Source of the DNA: Bacteroidales bacterium
Lineage (GTDB): Bacteria; Bacteroidota; Bacteroidia; Bacteroidales; F082
Assembly (NCBI GenBank): GCA_019454985.1
Contig: JACFNF010000003.1
Span: 1 to 64,000 of the forward strand
Direction of reading: 5' to 3'
DNA length: 64,000 bases
The translations under genes and the position numbers were made by a program. How positions within the stretch are numbered: position 1 is the first letter of the stretch; each line of letters opens with the position of its first letter. Below the pieces are notes generated by a model that saw only the letters and a program-made list of their open reading frames with translations, was not told the DNA's origin and did not search any database. Shown here one piece after another: positions 1-8,415 of the stretch.

Positions 1-133
1 AAACAAGATCAATATGGCGATGGCCATCAACATCAAAAAGATAGATGCCTTCTGCCCTGACAAATTCAATCGCATCATCCACAATGGAGGGCAAACCCAT
101 GTGCAACCTGAATAACTGTCTGTTTGTTAGCAT
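1..133 (-). CDS. Class-III PLP aminotransferase, N-terminal fragment
   Basis: The minus strand is open from an ATG at 131-133 to the left edge of the window and gives 44 residues. It carries the N-terminal signature of class-III (fold type I) PLP aminotransferases: a start like NRQLF, then AEGIYLFDVDGHRHIDLV, matching the family's 'A-x-G-x-Y-L-x-D-x-D-G-x-x-x-I-D-L' pattern. The PLP lysine and the rest of the enzyme lie outside the window, so the substrate cannot be named. A -7 box lies 18 bases upstream. The usual 'TSPFPL' stretch before the signature reads MGLPSIVDD here, so this is a divergent member. Confidence 0.62.
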   Translation of the reverse strand, partial: MLTNRQLFRLHMGLPSIVDDAIEFVRAEGIYLFDVDGHRHIDLV

Positions 134-150
134 TCCGCCAATTTTTTTTG

Positions 151-158
151 CAAAATTA
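151..158 (-). promoter_or_regulatory. -7 box for the aminotransferase gene
   Basis: The minus strand reads TAATTTTG, a match to the Bacteroidota -7 consensus TAnnTTTG, 17 bases before the ATG at 133. No clear -33 TTG is seen. I see nothing else in the 134-391 gap. Confidence 0.45.
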
Positions 159-391
159 GGTGAATCCTGCGAATTAACGGTATTATGCCAGAATTTGAAA
201 ACAAACGAAAGTGCCGTAACAACTCCGGAATTTTGGGCTCTGCTTTATTGTTTGAGCCTTCTGTGCCTACTTTAACTAAGTTTTCGCATTGTCTCAATAG
301 TTGATCATCAACAGAAAGATATAGAATAGCTTATATGTGATTACATAGGAAATTGCATCAGGCTATAATGCTTGGTTTTCCAAATCTAAAT

Positions 392-1870
392 CTATTTGAT
401 GATTTCAACCCGTTGTTGATCACGATAGGAAGGGATTTTCCCAATTTTCCGAAGGAATTCAATCATACTAACGGCTGTTGTGGTATAATTGCTGGCGCCT
501 GGATCTTCATGTTCATAAACATAAACAGAGGCCATATAGCTGTTCATGGCAACGGAATAGAGACGATTCAAATCCATTGGCACACCCTCATCTGTGAATA
601 GTTCCACATCAAACAACTGGCCTTTTTGGTCTAAATGGTATCGTGTTTTCATTCCGGAAGGGATAATAGCTCCATAATCGTCAAAGCGGAAGGCGTTGGT
701 AAGTAAAGACTTTAATTCATGTCCGGTCAAGCGATACAGGATAGTTTCATTTCCAAAAGGATCCATCAGATATACATCTTTCACAGTGACAGGTCCTTTA
801 GGCAAATAGGCCAATCGAACTCCTCCCGGATTTAGCAAGGCAATTTCGGTTTGCGAAGATGCCCGCATGGCGTCAACCATCAAAAAGCCAATTTCCTCGC
901 GATTGGAAAAATCGTCTGTTGCCTCGGCAATAGGTGTGTTGAGTCGTGGATTGTCATTGAATTTGTCAACCATTTTGGCAATCTCCTCATTTACTTGGCC
1001 TTTATTACCTACGGTCAACAGTTGTGCTGTTTTTGTCCGACTACCGTCAGGTAAAATCTTCATTTGAATCAGAGTGGCATATTTAAGCCTACTTTCGGCC
1101 TGAGTAATGAGAATGTGGTTATGAATTTGTTCCGTATCAATTTTCGTGTGCGAATGCCCACCAATAATCAAATCAACTACATCCTGAGGAAACTGTAAAG
1201 CTAACTTCACATCATTTTCATAGCCATAATGTGTCAGATAGATCAATACATCGCAACTATCTTTAAGAAAGAGGTATTGATTTGCTGTAGATATCGGGTT
1301 TGAAAACGAAAATCCGGTCAAATTATCCGGATGACTGTCCGGAATGCCGCGTTGGTTAATTTCAATCACGGAAACAAAACCTATTGTAAGTCCATTGGGA
1401 AGATGAACTAACCGATAGGGTTTAATGGGGAAATTTATGGTGTCTTTGGGATGTATATTGGCACTGATAAAATCAAAGTCGGCATTTTTTAGCAAAAAGG
1501 CCAAAGCATTGGGTTTGGGGTCAAACTCGTGATTTCCCATGGCAGACAGATTAAAATGAAGCGCATTCATCAGCTCAATCATAGGCATTCCGCGTTCAGG
1601 GAATTGATCGTTCACCGGGTTGCCGGTCTGGTTGTCGCCTGCAGAAACCAATAACAGATTGGGATACAGATTCCGAAGGCTGTCGGCTATGAAAGCTAAC
1701 CTTGGGAATTGATCAATGTTGGCATGCATATCATTAACTGCCAGGATACTTAAAGTTTTTGTTTCCGGAATTTGCGTAGAATAACCGGTTTTTCGGCTTG
1801 TTCCACAGCTAATGGTTAAAATGACCAGGCTGAGTAATGCTCCAAAAAAAGCGAACCTAAATTTGTTCAT
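392..1870 (-). CDS. Lipoprotein 5'-nucleotidase / metallophosphatase (UshA family)
   Basis: 492 residues. Residues 1-22 form a lipoprotein signal ending in the lipobox LTISC (Cys22), so the enzyme is probably anchored to the outer or inner membrane facing the periplasm. The calcineurin-like metallophosphatase domain shows the two-metal motifs in order: NDMHA (D47, H49), GDN (D79), GNHE (N113, H114), a THYG histidine and IIGGHSH. The C-terminal 5'-nucleotidase domain has NPGGVR and PFGNE. The family hydrolyses extracellular nucleotides or related phosphate esters; the exact substrate is inferred. It is the last gene of a probable operon, 10 bases after a small gene. Confidence 0.88.
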   Translation of the reverse strand: MNKFRFAFFGALLSLVILTISCGTSRKTGYSTQIPETKTLSILAVNDMHANIDQFPRLAFIADSLRNLYPNLLLVSAGDNQTGNPVNDQFPERGMPMIELMNALHFNLSAMGNHEFDPKPNALAFLLKNADFDFISANIHPKDTINFPIKPYRLVHLPNGLTIGFVSVIEINQRGIPDSHPDNLTGFSFSNPISTANQYLFLKDSCDVLIYLTHYGYENDVKLALQFPQDVVDLIIGGHSHTKIDTEQIHNHILITQAESRLKYATLIQMKILPDGSRTKTAQLLTVGNKGQVNEEIAKMVDKFNDNPRLNTPIAEATDDFSNREEIGFLMVDAMRASSQTEIALLNPGGVRLAYLPKGPVTVKDVYLMDPFGNETILYRLTGHELKSLLTNAFRFDDYGAIIPSGMKTRYHLDQKGQLFDVELFTDEGVPMDLNRLYSVAMNSYMASVYVYEHEDPGASNYTTTAVSMIEFLRKIGKIPSYRDQQRVEIIK

Positions 1871-1880
1871 GATTCACAAG

Positions 1881-2072
1881 TTATTTAAGATATAAATGAA
1901 TGTTTTCATGCAAAGAGCCATCATGGTTTACATGGTTGCCGTGGATGTCATAAACGGATGGCAGAGGTTTTGGGATGGCTTTTTTATGTTGCCTGTAATA
2001 AAGTCGTATAGCGTCGGCAACACGTGCGCCTTCAAATATTTTTAAAGAAGTTTTATTGATTAAAACATTCAT
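1881..2072 (-). CDS. Small protein, beta-grasp (ThiS-like) in appearance
   Basis: 63 residues from the ATG at 2070-2072; the longer frame would start with TTG, so I prefer this start. I do not recognise a named family. The layout is that of a ubiquitin-like beta-grasp protein such as ThiS/MoaD: a strand MNVLIN, then FEGARVADAIRLY (turn plus helix) and late strands with DIHGNHV and DGSLHENIHLYL. It lacks the C-terminal Gly-Gly needed for sulfur carriage, so it is not a functional ThiS/MoaD. It sits between the NtrC-type regulator (27 bases) and the 5'-nucleotidase (10 bases), which suggests co-transcription. Confidence 0.6.
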   Translation of the reverse strand: MNVLINKTSLKIFEGARVADAIRLYYRQHKKAIPKPLPSVYDIHGNHVNHDGSLHENIHLYLK

Positions 2073-2099
2073 GAAAATGCTACGATTCAAAAAAATGCA

Positions 2100-3497
2100 T
2101 TATGAAAAGCTGTCAGGGGAGTCGGGTTTCTTAATCCCATATTTTTTCATCTTGCGATGAAGCGACTGCCACGAAATGTTGAGTTGAACTGCGGTTTTAC
2201 TCTTGTTGAAATGATTGCTTTTCAATGTTCTAAGTATAATATCTTTTTCTTTGGTATTCAATACAGAGTCTTGCATTTGTGGTTCTGTTGCAGAATTTGC
2301 ATAATGATTTTGTGCAAGTGGAAAGTGTTTGGGCAATAAAATATTTCCGTTAGCCAAAATCATGGCACGTTCAACGGCATTTCTCAACTCACGGATATTG
2401 CCCGGGAATGGATACTGAGCGAGCATTCGGACTGCCTCATCCGAAACACGAATATCCTTGCGGTTCATCCGTTGAGCAAAAACCGTAGCAAAATGATTGA
2501 TTAACAAAGGAATATCTTCATTACGCTCGCGAAGTGGCGGTAAATGGATGACAAAACTGCTCAGACGATGATAAAGATCATAGCGGAATTTTCGTTCTTC
2601 AATCATCTGTTCAAGATGTTGATTGGAAGCTGCTATGATGCGTACATCAACATCAATGCTGTTTTTTGCCCCCACAGGGCGTACTTTTTTTTCTTCTATG
2701 GCTCGTAAAAGCTTGGCTTGCTGTCCGATAGGCATATCGCCGATTTCATCTAAAAAAAGGGTTCCTTTTGTGGCAATCTCGAAGCAACCGGGGCGATCGT
2801 CGAGTGCACCGGTGAATGAACCCTTACGATGGCCAAAAAACTCGCTTTCGAATAGGCTGTCGGTGATGGCAGAGCAGTTGACAGAATAAAAAATCTGCTG
2901 TTGGCGTTGGCTCAAAAGGTGAATGCCGTGAGCAACAAGTTCTTTCCCTGTGCCACTTTCGCCCGTGATCAATACACTGGTTTGATCGGAGAGGGCAACC
3001 CGCTCCATCAGACTCATGACTTCCTTCATGGCGCTGCTTTCGCCAATCATCGGCGCTCCTACGTTTTGACGAAGTCTATCTGTGAGTATCCGAATAGTAT
3101 TTTCGCGTTCTTTCAAACGCTGGTTCAAAGCAATAAACTTTTGGGTGCGCTCAATGGCAAGTTGAACATCGTGAGCCCGAAAAGGTTTCTGGAAATAATC
3201 AAAAGCCCCATGACGCATGGCCTCGATAACGCTGTTCATATCGCCATGGCCTGAGATCATAATTACTTCGGTTTCAGGAGATAAAATCCTGACTTGTTTC
3301 AACACTTCGAGGCCACTCATCTTCGGAAGACGAATGTCCACAATCGCAATGTCCACTAGATGATTTTTTAGCAAAACAAAAAAATCATCGGGATGCCCCG
3401 AAAGCAAAACTTTGTAATTGCGTTTTTTCAGAAATTCGCCCATCTCGTCGCGCAGGCGCTCTTCATCATCAAGAATAAGAATGCAAAGCTCGTTCAT
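2100..3497 (-). CDS. NtrC-family sigma-54-dependent response regulator
   Basis: 465 residues with three domains. The receiver domain (about 3-120) has the acidic pair DDE, the phospho-acceptor in VDIRLP and the conserved KPF lysine. The AAA+ domain (about 145-380) has Walker A GESGTGKE near residue 177, the sigma-54 contact loop as GSFTGA (a common variant of GAFTGA), and Walker B LFLDEIGD. A Fis-type helix-turn-helix is at about 425-458. Phosphorylation by the adjacent kinase (3 bases upstream) should let it open sigma-54 promoters. The target genes are not evident here. Confidence 0.93.
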   Translation of the reverse strand: MNELCILILDDEERLRDEMGEFLKKRNYKVLLSGHPDDFFVLLKNHLVDIAIVDIRLPKMSGLEVLKQVRILSPETEVIMISGHGDMNSVIEAMRHGAFDYFQKPFRAHDVQLAIERTQKFIALNQRLKERENTIRILTDRLRQNVGAPMIGESSAMKEVMSLMERVALSDQTSVLITGESGTGKELVAHGIHLLSQRQQQIFYSVNCSAITDSLFESEFFGHRKGSFTGALDDRPGCFEIATKGTLFLDEIGDMPIGQQAKLLRAIEEKKVRPVGAKNSIDVDVRIIAASNQHLEQMIEERKFRYDLYHRLSSFVIHLPPLRERNEDIPLLINHFATVFAQRMNRKDIRVSDEAVRMLAQYPFPGNIRELRNAVERAMILANGNILLPKHFPLAQNHYANSATEPQMQDSVLNTKEKDIILRTLKSNHFNKSKTAVQLNISWQSLHRKMKKYGIKKPDSPDSFS

Positions 3498-3500
3498 GGG

Positions 3501-5726
3501 TTACTGCAAATAAACAGGAATCTGAATGCTAACTTTTGTAAACTCATTTTTTATGCTTTCAATTTCAATGTTGCCATTCATTGAGCGGATGATACCATAC
3601 GAAACTGAAAGGCCCAATCCGGTACCTTCGTTGGCGCTTTTCGTTGTAAAAAACGGATTGAATACATTGTCCAGAATTTCTTCGCTGATACCGATGCCGT
3701 TGTCGGTTATAACGAGAAAATGAGTATCCTTTTCGGTGAATGATTCGATCGAAACCTTTTTCTGATAGCCGGCATCGGACTCAATCTGCTTCTTTTCCAC
3801 CGCATGACGGGCATTGCTGAGTACATTGAGAACAACTTGTTCAAGCTGAAACGGATTTCCAAAAACACAGCACTCCAAATCGTCAATTTTAACCTGTAAT
3901 TCAATCTGATTGTTTTCGAAGAGCTTGCTGACTAAAAGCAGGCTGTTCCTAATCACCTCGGAAAGATTAAAAACTTCAAAGTCAGTATTTTGATGGTCGC
4001 GGGAGAAAATCCTCACATGTTCGATAATTCGACGGATACGGTCAATATCTTTAAACATCAGATCGAATTTCCGGGTGAGATATTCTTTGTCCAAATGACC
4101 GAAGTCCAGCTCATCAAGAATATTATCAATGCTCATTGAGAGGCCGCCAAGAGGCTGGTTGATCTCATGAGCCATTCCGGCCGAAAGTTCACCCAATGAC
4201 TCGAGCTTTGACTTCTGCACCACAATCTGTTGTTGCTTTTCGCGATGCCTGAGTTCGCTTTCCACACGGGCTTCAAGGTTGGTGTTAAGCTCGCGAAGTT
4301 CATTTTCCAACAACTTTCTTTTGTGAATGTCGGTCAGAAACGTAAGAAAACCTTGTTGACCGTCCCAGAGGATTAATCTGGATTTAATTTCCACCCATTT
4401 GAAAATTCCATCAGCTGTAATAAGTTTGATGTCAGACGGCTCAATAATGCCTTCAGGGCAATGCGGCTTTTCTTTTCCGCTATGCTGAAAGTGATGGTCG
4501 TCGGGTGAAACAAAATCTAAAAATGATCTTCCAAGGACATATTCGGGCGAAAATCCGGTGAGTTCCGAAAAACGGGGATTGGTTAATCTAATCTGATTGT
4601 CAATGCATAGAAAAATGGCATCGTTGGCATTTTCGAAAATCGAACGGTATTTTTCCTCACTCTGACGTAACAGGCTTTCGGTTATTTTATGCTCTGCAAC
4701 TTCTTTCTCGAGTGTTTCGGTTCGGCTTTTTACCCTTTCTTCCAGTTCTGCATTCAAGACCCTCAATTGATTGGCGATCGAAGTGCGGTAAATAGCCGCA
4801 CCGATTAGATTCGCTGCCGCAGAAAGTGTGTCAATCTCCGACTTTGTCCAGATTCGTTCCTCTATACAATCGTCAAAGCCAATGAAACCAAACCATTCTC
4901 CTTGAACAAAAACGGGGATTGCAACAATAGACAGGATGTTTTGAGGTGATAAAGCGGCTTGTTCTTCGGGAGGGAAATTGCGAATTAAACCATGGATGAT
5001 ATGACGTTGCCCCAACTCTCTTGCCCATCGTGCAAATGATGTATCGGTATGAGGTACAGCTGCTAACAGCTCATTATCAGATTCAGAACCAATGTTGTCG
5101 GCTGTCCATTCATGGGTTTGACGGCTGTAACTTGACCCATTGTGGTTGAAATTCTGGAAAAAATAAACCCGACTCACCTGTGCGGCTTGGCCTAAAGTGC
5201 GTAATGTAAAATCAATGGAGCTATCGTTGTAACCAAAATTAATCAGGTGAGCAGCAATTTCATTGACGGCCTGCAACACCTGCTCGTTATGTCTGAGCTC
5301 TATTTCTGCCTTGATTCGGCGGCTTTCTTCTTCACGAATCTTTCGGCCAATCAAAATTTCTTCGGCCTGTTCTATGATAGCTTTATGAAGAACATGATTG
5401 TCAACGGGTTTAATCAGGAAGTCTTTCACACCGCCTTCAATAGCCCGAATAAGAAAACTCGCCTCACTATAGGCCGATAAAATGACAATCCTTGCTTGCG
5501 GATATTGCCGCCGGATCATGAGCGTCATGTCGAGACCATTCATCACCGGCATTCGTATGTCGGTAATGACAAGGTCGGGCTGATATTGATTATATATCTC
5601 GAACCCTTCCTGACCGTTAGAAGCAAGATACATCTTATCCACCCACGAACCAATCAGTTTCTCATAAACCAACCGAAGCGTCTTTTCATCATCAATAAAT
5701 AGAACTGAAATGGGTAATTTTTCCAT
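3501..5726 (-). CDS. Hybrid histidine kinase with N-terminal receiver, GAF and PAS domains
   Basis: 741 residues, no membrane segment, so a cytoplasmic sensor. Order: receiver domain 5-120 (acceptor in VITDIRMP, lysine in LIKPVD), a GAF-like domain at about 145-320, coiled coil to about 350, a PAS domain at about 355-475 (FENANDAIFL start, then a PAC-like stretch), HisKA with AGMAHEINQPLGG (His near 518), and a HATPase domain with DNGIGI and GTGLGLSVSYGI. It precedes the NtrC-type regulator by 3 bases and is almost certainly its partner. The N-terminal receiver suggests that a separate kinase can also feed signal in. Confidence 0.92.
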   Translation of the reverse strand: MEKLPISVLFIDDEKTLRLVYEKLIGSWVDKMYLASNGQEGFEIYNQYQPDLVITDIRMPVMNGLDMTLMIRRQYPQARIVILSAYSEASFLIRAIEGGVKDFLIKPVDNHVLHKAIIEQAEEILIGRKIREEESRRIKAEIELRHNEQVLQAVNEIAAHLINFGYNDSSIDFTLRTLGQAAQVSRVYFFQNFNHNGSSYSRQTHEWTADNIGSESDNELLAAVPHTDTSFARWARELGQRHIIHGLIRNFPPEEQAALSPQNILSIVAIPVFVQGEWFGFIGFDDCIEERIWTKSEIDTLSAAANLIGAAIYRTSIANQLRVLNAELEERVKSRTETLEKEVAEHKITESLLRQSEEKYRSIFENANDAIFLCIDNQIRLTNPRFSELTGFSPEYVLGRSFLDFVSPDDHHFQHSGKEKPHCPEGIIEPSDIKLITADGIFKWVEIKSRLILWDGQQGFLTFLTDIHKRKLLENELRELNTNLEARVESELRHREKQQQIVVQKSKLESLGELSAGMAHEINQPLGGLSMSIDNILDELDFGHLDKEYLTRKFDLMFKDIDRIRRIIEHVRIFSRDHQNTDFEVFNLSEVIRNSLLLVSKLFENNQIELQVKIDDLECCVFGNPFQLEQVVLNVLSNARHAVEKKQIESDAGYQKKVSIESFTEKDTHFLVITDNGIGISEEILDNVFNPFFTTKSANEGTGLGLSVSYGIIRSMNGNIEIESIKNEFTKVSIQIPVYLQ

Positions 5727-5735
5727 GATTATTTT

Positions 5736-6959
5736 TTATTCCAGTGATTCATAAGCTTTTACGCCTGCGATAACCTCCATTTCAAGACTGTTTTCCGAAG
5801 GCGGAATTGGACATGACCAGCGGTGAGAATAAGCACAATAAGGGTTGTATGCATAATTGAAGTCAAGATAGAAAGATTGATTTTCCGGTATGTCAATATC
5901 AAGGTAACGACCACCTCCGTATGTTGTAACGCCATTGGTGTGATCAGTAAAAGGAACAAAAAGCTTGCGATATCCAGGTTCATTTTTCAGATAATCAAGG
6001 TTTTGATAAGCAAACAATTTATAGTCAACACCATCTTTTGTGAAATGGATTTCGCCGTATTTCCGATACCAAGGAAGCCTGTTAGTGCTTGTCGGCATCT
6101 GAAAAGGCGGTTGCAGGGTATCAAGGATAAAAGTGGCTTTAATTTTCCAGGCTGTGTCAATTACGAAGTAATCGAGCCCTTCAAATTTTGCAATGTCTTC
6201 TTTACCAAGCGGACTTGTCAGACTGTCATCAAACTCACGGTCAGTTTCGAAACGATGCGAGGTTATCTTGTCATAGTATTCGCCAAGCTTGATTAGTTCT
6301 ATGGTTTGGTTCTCACTGGGACTGAATAATAAAATGCTGTAAAAATAACTTACAAGCTCACCAAAAACTGTTCTAAAACCCCGGCTGGAAGCATACCAAC
6401 GATCAGGATCAAAGGATGGATCGGTACTGGTGATAAGCCCAATTTTGAAACCCGGAAATGCTTTTTTAAACATTAAATATGAACGTCGGGCATGAGCCCC
6501 CATCGAGAAAAGATCGAAGTTTTCATCGGAAATTCCCCATCGGCTTAACTGCATCTTCATCGAAACGGCTGTGCTGTATGTGCGGTCGCGCTGAATGGTA
6601 GAAGGAATAATGGCGCGGTAAATAGTGTCTTTGAAATGAAGTTGTCGCATCGTGCCAGCTGAAGCATCGGCCATGTTTGAAAAAGGCGAGGAGTAGGTCC
6701 ATTGTGTAATGGGAACCCCTGTAATGATCATTTTTTCGTAACGGTTTTTTCTATAAAAAGCCAATGCTTCTTTCAAGCCTGATTCCGGAATCCAGCCTTC
6801 AATCACTAGGGTTTTTGAAACCGGTTCATAGCTGGGGGATAGAAATGGATATGTTGACCTGAGCAGGAGGTAAGCTGCTGAAAAAAGGAATAAAAGAATC
6901 AATAGAAATCCCCAGAAAGTTGGAACCGCCACTTGCCGGCGTTTAAAAAATATCCCCAT
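5736..6959 (-). CDS. Membrane-anchored DUF218 (SanA/YdcF-like) - DUF1684 fusion protein
   Basis: 407 residues. A single membrane segment at about 13-33 is followed by a region like DUF218 (SanA/ElyC/YdcF): KTLVIEGWIPESGLKEAL and later IITG, at about 45-215. From about 240 the protein matches DUF1684: FVPFTDHTNGVTTYGGGRYL, then LDFNYAYNPYCAYSHRWSCP and a final PPSEN. The two domains are usually separate proteins. DUF218 proteins are tied to envelope or vancomycin phenotypes; DUF1684 function is not established. It is probably the first gene of the operon that continues with the hybrid kinase 9 bases on. Confidence 0.75.
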   Translation of the reverse strand: MGIFFKRRQVAVPTFWGFLLILLFLFSAAYLLLRSTYPFLSPSYEPVSKTLVIEGWIPESGLKEALAFYRKNRYEKMIITGVPITQWTYSSPFSNMADASAGTMRQLHFKDTIYRAIIPSTIQRDRTYSTAVSMKMQLSRWGISDENFDLFSMGAHARRSYLMFKKAFPGFKIGLITSTDPSFDPDRWYASSRGFRTVFGELVSYFYSILLFSPSENQTIELIKLGEYYDKITSHRFETDREFDDSLTSPLGKEDIAKFEGLDYFVIDTAWKIKATFILDTLQPPFQMPTSTNRLPWYRKYGEIHFTKDGVDYKLFAYQNLDYLKNEPGYRKLFVPFTDHTNGVTTYGGGRYLDIDIPENQSFYLDFNYAYNPYCAYSHRWSCPIPPSENSLEMEVIAGVKAYESLE

Positions 6960-6992
6960 ATGGTGAATTGGTTTTTATCCGGCCAAGATACT

Positions 6993-7000
6993 TATTTTTG
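6993..7000 (+). promoter_or_regulatory. -7 box for pdxH
   Basis: TATTTTTG matches TAnnTTTG and ends 21 bases before the ATG at 7022. A possible -33 (ATTG at 6967-6970) is 22 bases away, slightly long. The box lies inside the longer TTG-started frame and so argues for the 7022 start. Confidence 0.5.
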
Positions 7001-7021
7001 CTGAAGGAAAAACAAGGAAAA

Positions 7022-7645
7022 ATGAAAATCCATTCCATGCGGCAACAATATGCCAAAGACTCCCTCGACGAAAGAACATGCCCGGCCGATCCTTTTATTT
7101 TTTTCGATCAATGGTTTCGGCAGGCGGTTGAACAGCATGCTTTCGAAGCAAATGCCTGCATCCTTTCCACTGCGAATGAACTTCGCCCTTCGTCGCGTGT
7201 TGTTTTGCTTAAGGAATTTTCCGAAAATGGATTTGTGTTTTTTACCAATTATGACAGTCGAAAGGCTAATGATTTGAATTCTAATCCAATGGCTTCACTG
7301 CTCTTTTTCTGGCCCGATCTTCAACGTCAGGTGAGGGTGGAGGGTGTTGTTGAAAAAATCCCTGCTGCCGAAAGTGATGCCTATTTCTCTGTCCGGCCAG
7401 TTGAGAGCCAGGTGAGCGCCATCATTTCACCCCAAAGCCGGATCATCCCTTCAAAAGAATGGCTTATCGAGCAACGTGATCAATTTTTGCGTGAAGGCAA
7501 AAAAACAGTACGCCCCAATAATTGGGGGGGATTTGCGTTGAAACCTGATTATATTGAATTTTGGCAGGGTGGACAAAATCGCCTACACGATCGCATTGTA
7601 TATGAAAAGACAAGCGATTGGACAAAAAAACGTTTGGCTCCGTAG
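7022..7645 (+). CDS. pdxH: Pyridoxamine 5'-phosphate oxidase
   Basis: 207 residues. It oxidises pyridoxine or pyridoxamine 5'-phosphate to pyridoxal phosphate with FMN and O2, the last step of vitamin B6 synthesis and salvage. Family marks: N-terminal MRQQYAKDSLDE and DPFIFFDQW, the FMN-binding FFTNYDSRKA stretch, RQVRVEG, SQVSAIISPQS, and the C-terminal block WGGFALKP - EFWQGGQNRLHDR ending in KRLAP. I chose ATG 7022 rather than the upstream TTG at 6968, because the family begins near MRxxY and a promoter box lies between the two. It is transcribed alone, divergently from the DUF218-DUF1684 gene. Confidence 0.95.
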   Translation: MKIHSMRQQYAKDSLDERTCPADPFIFFDQWFRQAVEQHAFEANACILSTANELRPSSRVVLLKEFSENGFVFFTNYDSRKANDLNSNPMASLLFFWPDLQRQVRVEGVVEKIPAAESDAYFSVRPVESQVSAIISPQSRIIPSKEWLIEQRDQFLREGKKTVRPNNWGGFALKPDYIEFWQGGQNRLHDRIVYEKTSDWTKKRLAP

Positions 7646-7658
7646 TCGGACCCCTAGT

Positions 7659-7919
7659 TTAAAGTTGAAGTTTTGAAGGATTGATTCGAGGTTGACCGTC
7701 TTCTGCTGTCGGGCTTGATTTTTGCGCAATGTAATTCATTTCACTGACAAAAACTTCAATCTCATCCAGGCCAAAACCTTTTTCTTTTGCCGCTTCTTCC
7801 AAAGTCCCCCAAATAGGTTCGCCACAGGCAATGCATTTGATCCCGTGCTCCATCAGGTATTTTACCGAAAACGGATAAACCCGGACAAGCTCTTCAATCT
7901 CAATGTCTTTGGTGATCAT
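7659..7919 (-). CDS. DUF1858-domain protein
   Basis: 86 residues. The first 65 match DUF1858: a helical start ITKDIEIEELVRVYP, then LMEHGIKCIACGEPIWGTLE and a helix. The Cys-x-x-Cys (about C29 and C32) is the family's hallmark and may bind a metal or form a redox disulfide. In many anaerobes such proteins are associated with hybrid-cluster or NO-responsive systems, but nothing next to it here confirms that. It lies 11 bases after the response regulator gene and is probably co-transcribed with it. The C-terminal 20 residues look unstructured. Confidence 0.8.
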   Translation of the reverse strand: MITKDIEIEELVRVYPFSVKYLMEHGIKCIACGEPIWGTLEEAAKEKGFGLDEIEVFVSEMNYIAQKSSPTAEDGQPRINPSKLQL

Positions 7920-7930
7920 TCGAAAAAAAA

Positions 7931-8320
7931 TTAAAGAAACATTCGGATTTTCTGTTCCAGTTCAAACGGTTTATAAGGCTTGGCAATAAATTCATCCATA
8001 CCTGCATTGATGCAATTGCGCTTATCCTGCTCCATGGCAAAGGCAGTCACTGCAATAATCGGGACATGTTTCCCCTGACCTTCCTCGGCTTCTATCCGTC
8101 TGATTTCCATCGTGGCTTCAATCCCGTTCATCTCCGGCATCTGAATATCCATCAGCACCAGATGATAGTTCTTCGATTTGAATAACTCAACACCAATTTT
8201 TCCGTTGGGTGCCACGTCAATGGCAAAGCCCATTTTGCGTACAACAGCCATGGCAAATTTCTGATTGAGCTCGTTGTCTTCAACTAATAGTACGCGAATT
8301 ATATTTTCTTCTCCGGTCAT
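7931..8320 (-). CDS. Single-domain response regulator (CheY-like)
   Basis: 129 residues, one receiver domain and no output domain. Conserved residues are all present: acidic pair in LLVEDNELNQ, phospho-acceptor in LMDIQMPEMNG, Thr/Ala in VTAFA and the lysine in IAKPYKP. The 'EDNxLNQ' start is typical of receivers that take phosphate from hybrid kinases in phosphorelays. It lies 95 bases downstream of a hybrid histidine kinase gene on the same strand, which is the obvious partner, although it appears to have its own promoter. Confidence 0.88.
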   Translation of the reverse strand: MTGEENIIRVLLVEDNELNQKFAMAVVRKMGFAIDVAPNGKIGVELFKSKNYHLVLMDIQMPEMNGIEATMEIRRIEAEEGQGKHVPIIAVTAFAMEQDKRNCINAGMDEFIAKPYKPFELEQKIRMFL

Positions 8321-8373
8321 CTGTCCAGAATCATTTTCGTTATTTAATGTCTTGTTTTGTGGTTTTCAATGTA

Positions 8374-8381
8374 CAAAATTA
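8374..8381 (-). promoter_or_regulatory. -7 box for the CheY-like regulator
   Basis: The minus strand reads TAATTTTG (TAnnTTTG), 53 bases before the ATG at 8320. No convincing -33 element is seen. Confidence 0.4.
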
Positions 8382-8415
8382 CATGATTTACCGTGATTTC
8401 AAAAAACCTTGAGTA

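Noticed and set aside
45..275. Open frame of 76 codons on the plus strand
   Set aside because: It lies antisense to the aminotransferase fragment and across its promoter, has no recognisable domain and starts inside the coding part of the opposite strand.
5823..6296. Plus-strand open frame of 157 codons
   Set aside because: It is antisense to the DUF1684 domain of the fusion protein, whose motifs are clear.
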